Origin: Victivallales bacterium
GTDB lineage: Bacteria; Verrucomicrobiota; Lentisphaeria; Oligosphaerales; Oligosphaeraceae
Assembly: GCA_017538465.1 (NCBI GenBank)
Contig: JAFYIW010000078.1
Coordinates: 1 to 9,908 of the forward strand
Length of the DNA stretch: 9,908 bases
Reading direction: 5' to 3'
This document shows, one piece after another, positions 6,574-9,908 of this stretch. Position numbers and translations under genes: made by a program. The notes beneath the pieces are model-generated. The model did no database searches. It saw only the letters and a list, made by a program, of their open reading frames with translations, and was not told the DNA's origin. Position 1 is the first letter of the stretch. Each line of letters opens with the position of its first letter.

Positions 6574-6762
6574 TCACTTGATTTTTTCGATGGCACTGCG
6601 GAAACGGTTCCGAGTAAACTCCGTTTCACCGTTGGTCTCCATTTGGTCCACTAGCATGGACCACTCTTCTTTGGTTGCGCCGTGGGCAATCAGCGACTTC
6701 ATGGTGGTGGAGCGGACCGTTCCTGGATAGGAGGCCGTGGTGAAGAAAGGCTGTAATGCCAT
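6574..6762 (-). CDS. Hypothetical small protein, 62 residues
   Basis: I do not recognise this protein. A Shine-Dalgarno-like GAGG lies 5 bases before the ATG at 6762, and the ORF ends 57 bases before the binding-protein start on the same strand. The product is hydrophilic and mixed-charge, with no signal peptide, membrane segment or cysteine. The C-terminal two thirds (MKSLIAHGATKEEW and onward, ending in SAIEKIK) looks helical. The frame is open for a further eight codons upstream of the ATG, back to a stop at 6787-6789. The ORF could therefore be the remnant of a slightly longer gene with a frameshift near its start, because a well-placed GGAGG-ATG lies just upstream in another frame. It may be a real small protein, a translated leader or a decayed gene. 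Confidence 0.4.
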   Translation of the reverse strand: MALQPFFTTASYPGTVRSTTMKSLIAHGATKEEWSMLVDQMETNGETEFTRNRFRSAIEKIK

Positions 6763-6769
6763 TCGGACC

Positions 6770-6799
6770 TCATCCGCAGCGCAACCTCAAAAGCATCAT
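6770..6799 (-). CDS. Possible leader micro-ORF (9 residues)
   Basis: A strong GGAGG at 6813-6809 lies 9 bases before tandem ATGs on the - strand. Translation gives MMLLRLRCG and then TGA. That stop overlaps the GAGG of the next ORF, so the two could be translationally coupled. It precedes an amino acid importer and is Leu/Arg-rich, so a leader-peptide role is conceivable. The alternative is the original start of the 62-codon gene, now out of frame. Confidence 0.22.
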   Translation of the reverse strand: MMLLRLRCG

Positions 6800-6802
6800 A
6801 CT

Positions 6803-6830
6803 GTAATACCTCCAAGGAAAATTTCTACAA
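6803..6830 (-). promoter_or_regulatory. Candidate promoter of the importer operon
   Basis: On the - strand TTGTAG (6830-6825) and TATTAC (6808-6803) are separated by 16 bases and resemble sigma-70 -35 and -10 boxes. The -10 box directly abuts the GGAGG ribosome-binding sequence at 6813-6809. If this promoter is real, transcription would start near the tandem ATGs and that GGAGG would not be in the message. The two readings conflict, so confidence is low. The surrounding 302-base gap (6763-7064) otherwise holds only the divergent rpsO control region. Confidence 0.3.
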
Positions 6831-6922
6831 CTCAAAGAGTATCCTTTCTTGGCAGTTGGAAAAGAAAGAATTCCGTTTGTCCAGACGGTTGCGCGGAATT
6901 GTCGTAATTTGTCGATTTTCGT

Positions 6923-6950
6923 TTGAAATTCAGGAGATTGGTGTTACAGT
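6923..6950 (+). promoter_or_regulatory. Candidate sigma-70 promoter of rpsO-pnp
   Basis: TTGAAA (6923-6928) and TACAGT (6945-6950) are separated by 16 bases and match the -35 and -10 consensus in four of six positions each. The predicted start near 6957 would give a leader of about 108 bases before rpsO. The region is AT-rich compared with the genes and faces away from the importer operon. Confidence 0.5.
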
Positions 6951-6956
6951 ACGGGT

Positions 6957-7064
6957 TTGTCGCAGCGGTTTTATGAGCTGGGCCAAGACTGCAAGAGGGA
7001 AAGGTCTTCCCCAATCTGGCCTGGTGGCCGTCTGGCGGCTATTCTTCCCACAAGGAAAACAACC
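6957..7064 (+). promoter_or_regulatory. rpsO: rpsO 5' leader with competing hairpins
   Basis: GGGAA (6997-7001) can pair with TTCCC at 7007-7011 (5-base loop) or at 7045-7049. TTCC at 7045-7048 can also fold onto GGAA at 7054-7057, which contains part of the rpsO Shine-Dalgarno. A GGCC/GGCC hairpin (7018-7021 with 7026-7029) lies between. S15 is known to repress its own mRNA through structured leaders in several bacteria, so autoregulation here is plausible but unproven. The stems are short. Confidence 0.3.
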
Positions 7065-7328
7065 ATGAATAAAGAACAGAAGCAGGAAACCATCCAGAAG
7101 TACAAGCGTTCCGAGAATGACGTGGGATCCGTCGAGGTCCAGGTCGCCATCATGACCGCCCGCATCCTCGAGCTCACCGAGCATCTGAAAGCCAACAAGA
7201 AGGACTTCAGCACCCGCCGCGGTCTGGTTGCTTTGGTCAATCGCCGCCGCAAGCTCCTGCGCTATCTGGCCTCCAACGACTACGCCCGCTACACCACCCT
7301 CATTGGCTCCCTGGGCCTGCGCCGATAA
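7065..7328 (+). CDS. rpsO: 30S ribosomal protein S15
   Basis: S15 binds the central domain of 16S rRNA as a primary assembly protein of the small-subunit platform and contributes to a bridge with the large subunit. The 87-residue product has the family hallmarks VGSVEVQVAIMTARILELTE, then HLKANKKDF, RRGLVALVNRRRKLLRYL and the C-terminal LGLRR. An in-frame ATG at 6957 would add 36 residues, but I reject it. The start at 7065 has AAGGAA 7 bases upstream and gives the family's normal length (the E. coli protein has 89). The pnp gene follows after 72 bases, the classical rpsO-pnp arrangement. Confidence 0.97.
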   Translation: MNKEQKQETIQKYKRSENDVGSVEVQVAIMTARILELTEHLKANKKDFSTRRGLVALVNRRRKLLRYLASNDYARYTTLIGSLGLRR

Positions 7329-7336
7329 CTGCCGTC

Positions 7337-7368
7337 GGCTCGCCGGAGCCCTGCGCATCCGCGCATCC
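7337..7368 (+). other. rpsO-pnp spacer with hairpin and 8-base tandem repeat
   Basis: GGCTC (7337-7341) pairs with GAGCC (7346-7350) around a GCCG tetraloop. GCGCATCC then occurs twice in tandem (7353-7360 and 7361-7368). No T-run follows the hairpin, so readthrough from rpsO into pnp is expected. In E. coli the equivalent spacer carries a leaky terminator and RNase III processing, which PNPase uses for autocontrol. Whether that applies here is unknown. Confidence 0.45.
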
Positions 7369-7400
7369 CGGCTGGCCGCCTATCTTAAGGGAGTGTAGAA

Positions 7401-9500
<2,100 letters not shown>

Positions 9501-9551
9501 ATGATGTCATAAACTACTAATTACAAGTAATTTACATAAGGAAATCCTACC

Positions 9552-9782
9552 ATGAAGGAAAACATCCATCCCAAGTACGTCAAGTGCACGGTGACCTGCG
9601 CCTGCGGCGCCACCTTCGAGTGCGAGTCCACCATGCCCAAGCAGTCCATTGGTATCTGCGCGAAGTGCCATCCCTTCTACACCGGCAAGCAGAAGCTCGT
9701 CGATACCGAAGGACGCGTCGATGCCTTCCGTCGCCGCTTTGCCAATCTTGACCTAGCGGCGCTCAAGAAAAAGAAGAAGTAG
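9552..9782 (+). CDS. rpmE: 50S ribosomal protein L31, zinc-binding type
   Basis: L31 sits at the large-subunit central protuberance and helps hold the two subunits together. The 76-residue product starts MKENIHPKYVKC and carries the zinc-binding cysteines of the C+ form: Cys16 and Cys18 in TCACG, and Cys36 and Cys39 in CAKCHPFYTGKQK. Zinc-type L31 usually serves in zinc-replete cells. Two additional cysteines (12 and 24) and a C-terminal run of five lysines are less typical. The start has AAGGA 9 bases upstream. It lies 51 bases after pnp on the same strand and is probably cotranscribed, since no terminator is visible between them. Confidence 0.96.
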   Translation: MKENIHPKYVKCTVTCACGATFECESTMPKQSIGICAKCHPFYTGKQKLVDTEGRVDAFRRRFANLDLAALKKKKK

Positions 9783-9788
9783 CTACTT

Positions 9789-9835
9789 CGGCCCCTTGCG
9801 GGCCGTGCGCCTGGCGGGTCTTTCTCGTGCCAGGC
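9789..9835 (+). other. Two hairpins in the rpmE 3' region
   Basis: CGGCCC (9789-9794) pairs with GGGCCG (9800-9805) around a 5-base loop. GCCTGGC (9809-9815) then pairs with GCCAGGC (9829-9835) around a 13-base loop. Neither is followed by a proper T-tract. They precede the real terminator, so the rpmE message would end in three stacked hairpins. Confidence 0.55.
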
Positions 9836-9844
9836 TAAATCTTC

Positions 9845-9890
9845 GGCCACGCCTTTGGATTGCTTACTCCTGAGGCGTGGCCTTCTTTTT
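9845..9890 (+). terminator. Intrinsic terminator of the rpsO-pnp-rpmE unit
   Basis: GGCCACGCCT (9845-9854) is perfectly complementary to AGGCGTGGCC (9873-9882), with an 18-base loop. It is followed by TTCTTTTT (9883-9890). It lies about 60 bases after the rpmE stop codon. Confidence 0.88.
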
Positions 9891-9893
9891 GAA

Positions 9894-9908
9894 TGTGAAA
9901 TGTGAAAT
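9894..9908 (+). repeat. Heptameric tandem repeat at the window end, cut off
   Basis: TGTGAAA occurs twice in perfect tandem (9894-9900 and 9901-9907), and the next base starts a possible third copy. It begins right after the terminator T-run and is truncated by the window. It shares the 7-base period and trailing AAA of the two tracts beside lpdA and the E1 gene. Confidence 0.45.

Noticed and set aside
6957..7064. Extended N-terminus of S15 from an upstream in-frame ATG
   Set aside because: S15 begins near MNKEQKQ by family length, and a good Shine-Dalgarno precedes the ATG at 7065. The extension resembles no ribosomal sequence.

Overview
The window comes from a bacterial chromosome with GC-rich, strongly C/G-ending codons in its housekeeping genes and more AT-rich intergenic gaps. 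An Sec/lipoprotein-type solute-binding protein suggests a diderm bacterium. A fused alpha/beta 2-oxoacid dehydrogenase E1, the codon style and the gene mix would fit the Planctomycetes-Verrucomicrobia-Lentisphaerae-Kiritimatiellota group, but this placement is a low-confidence impression and no marker here settles it.

Left block (1-3975, + strand): the 3' part of a dihydrolipoamide dehydrogenase gene (E3), a 158-base gap holding a heptameric repeat tract and an AT-rich inverted repeat, then a single gene encoding E1 alpha and E1 beta of a 2-oxoacid (probably pyruvate-type) dehydrogenase complex. The block ends at a strong intrinsic terminator. E2 is not in the window.

Middle block (4008-6799, - strand): a polar amino acid ABC importer read toward the left, in the order small ORF, periplasmic binding lipoprotein, permease, ATPase. 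Two hairpins punctuate it. One terminator-like hairpin with a T6 tract lies between the small ORF and the binding protein. A 12-bp perfect hairpin lies between the binding protein and the permease. They suggest attenuation and unequal expression within the operon. The operon converges on the E1 gene, and the terminator at 3939-3974 may serve both.

Right block (about 6923-9890, + strand): rpsO (S15), pnp (PNPase) and rpmE (L31), a translation/RNA-decay group transcribed divergently from the importer. The rpsO-pnp linkage is classical. The block closes with three successive hairpins, the last a good intrinsic terminator.

All protein genes belong to known families, and I see no CRISPR array, insertion sequence, tRNA, rRNA or phage gene. 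The least explained signals are a recurring 7-base-periodic, AAA-phased repeat beside three gene ends, and the leader of the importer operon (micro-ORF, 62-codon ORF, terminator-like hairpin).
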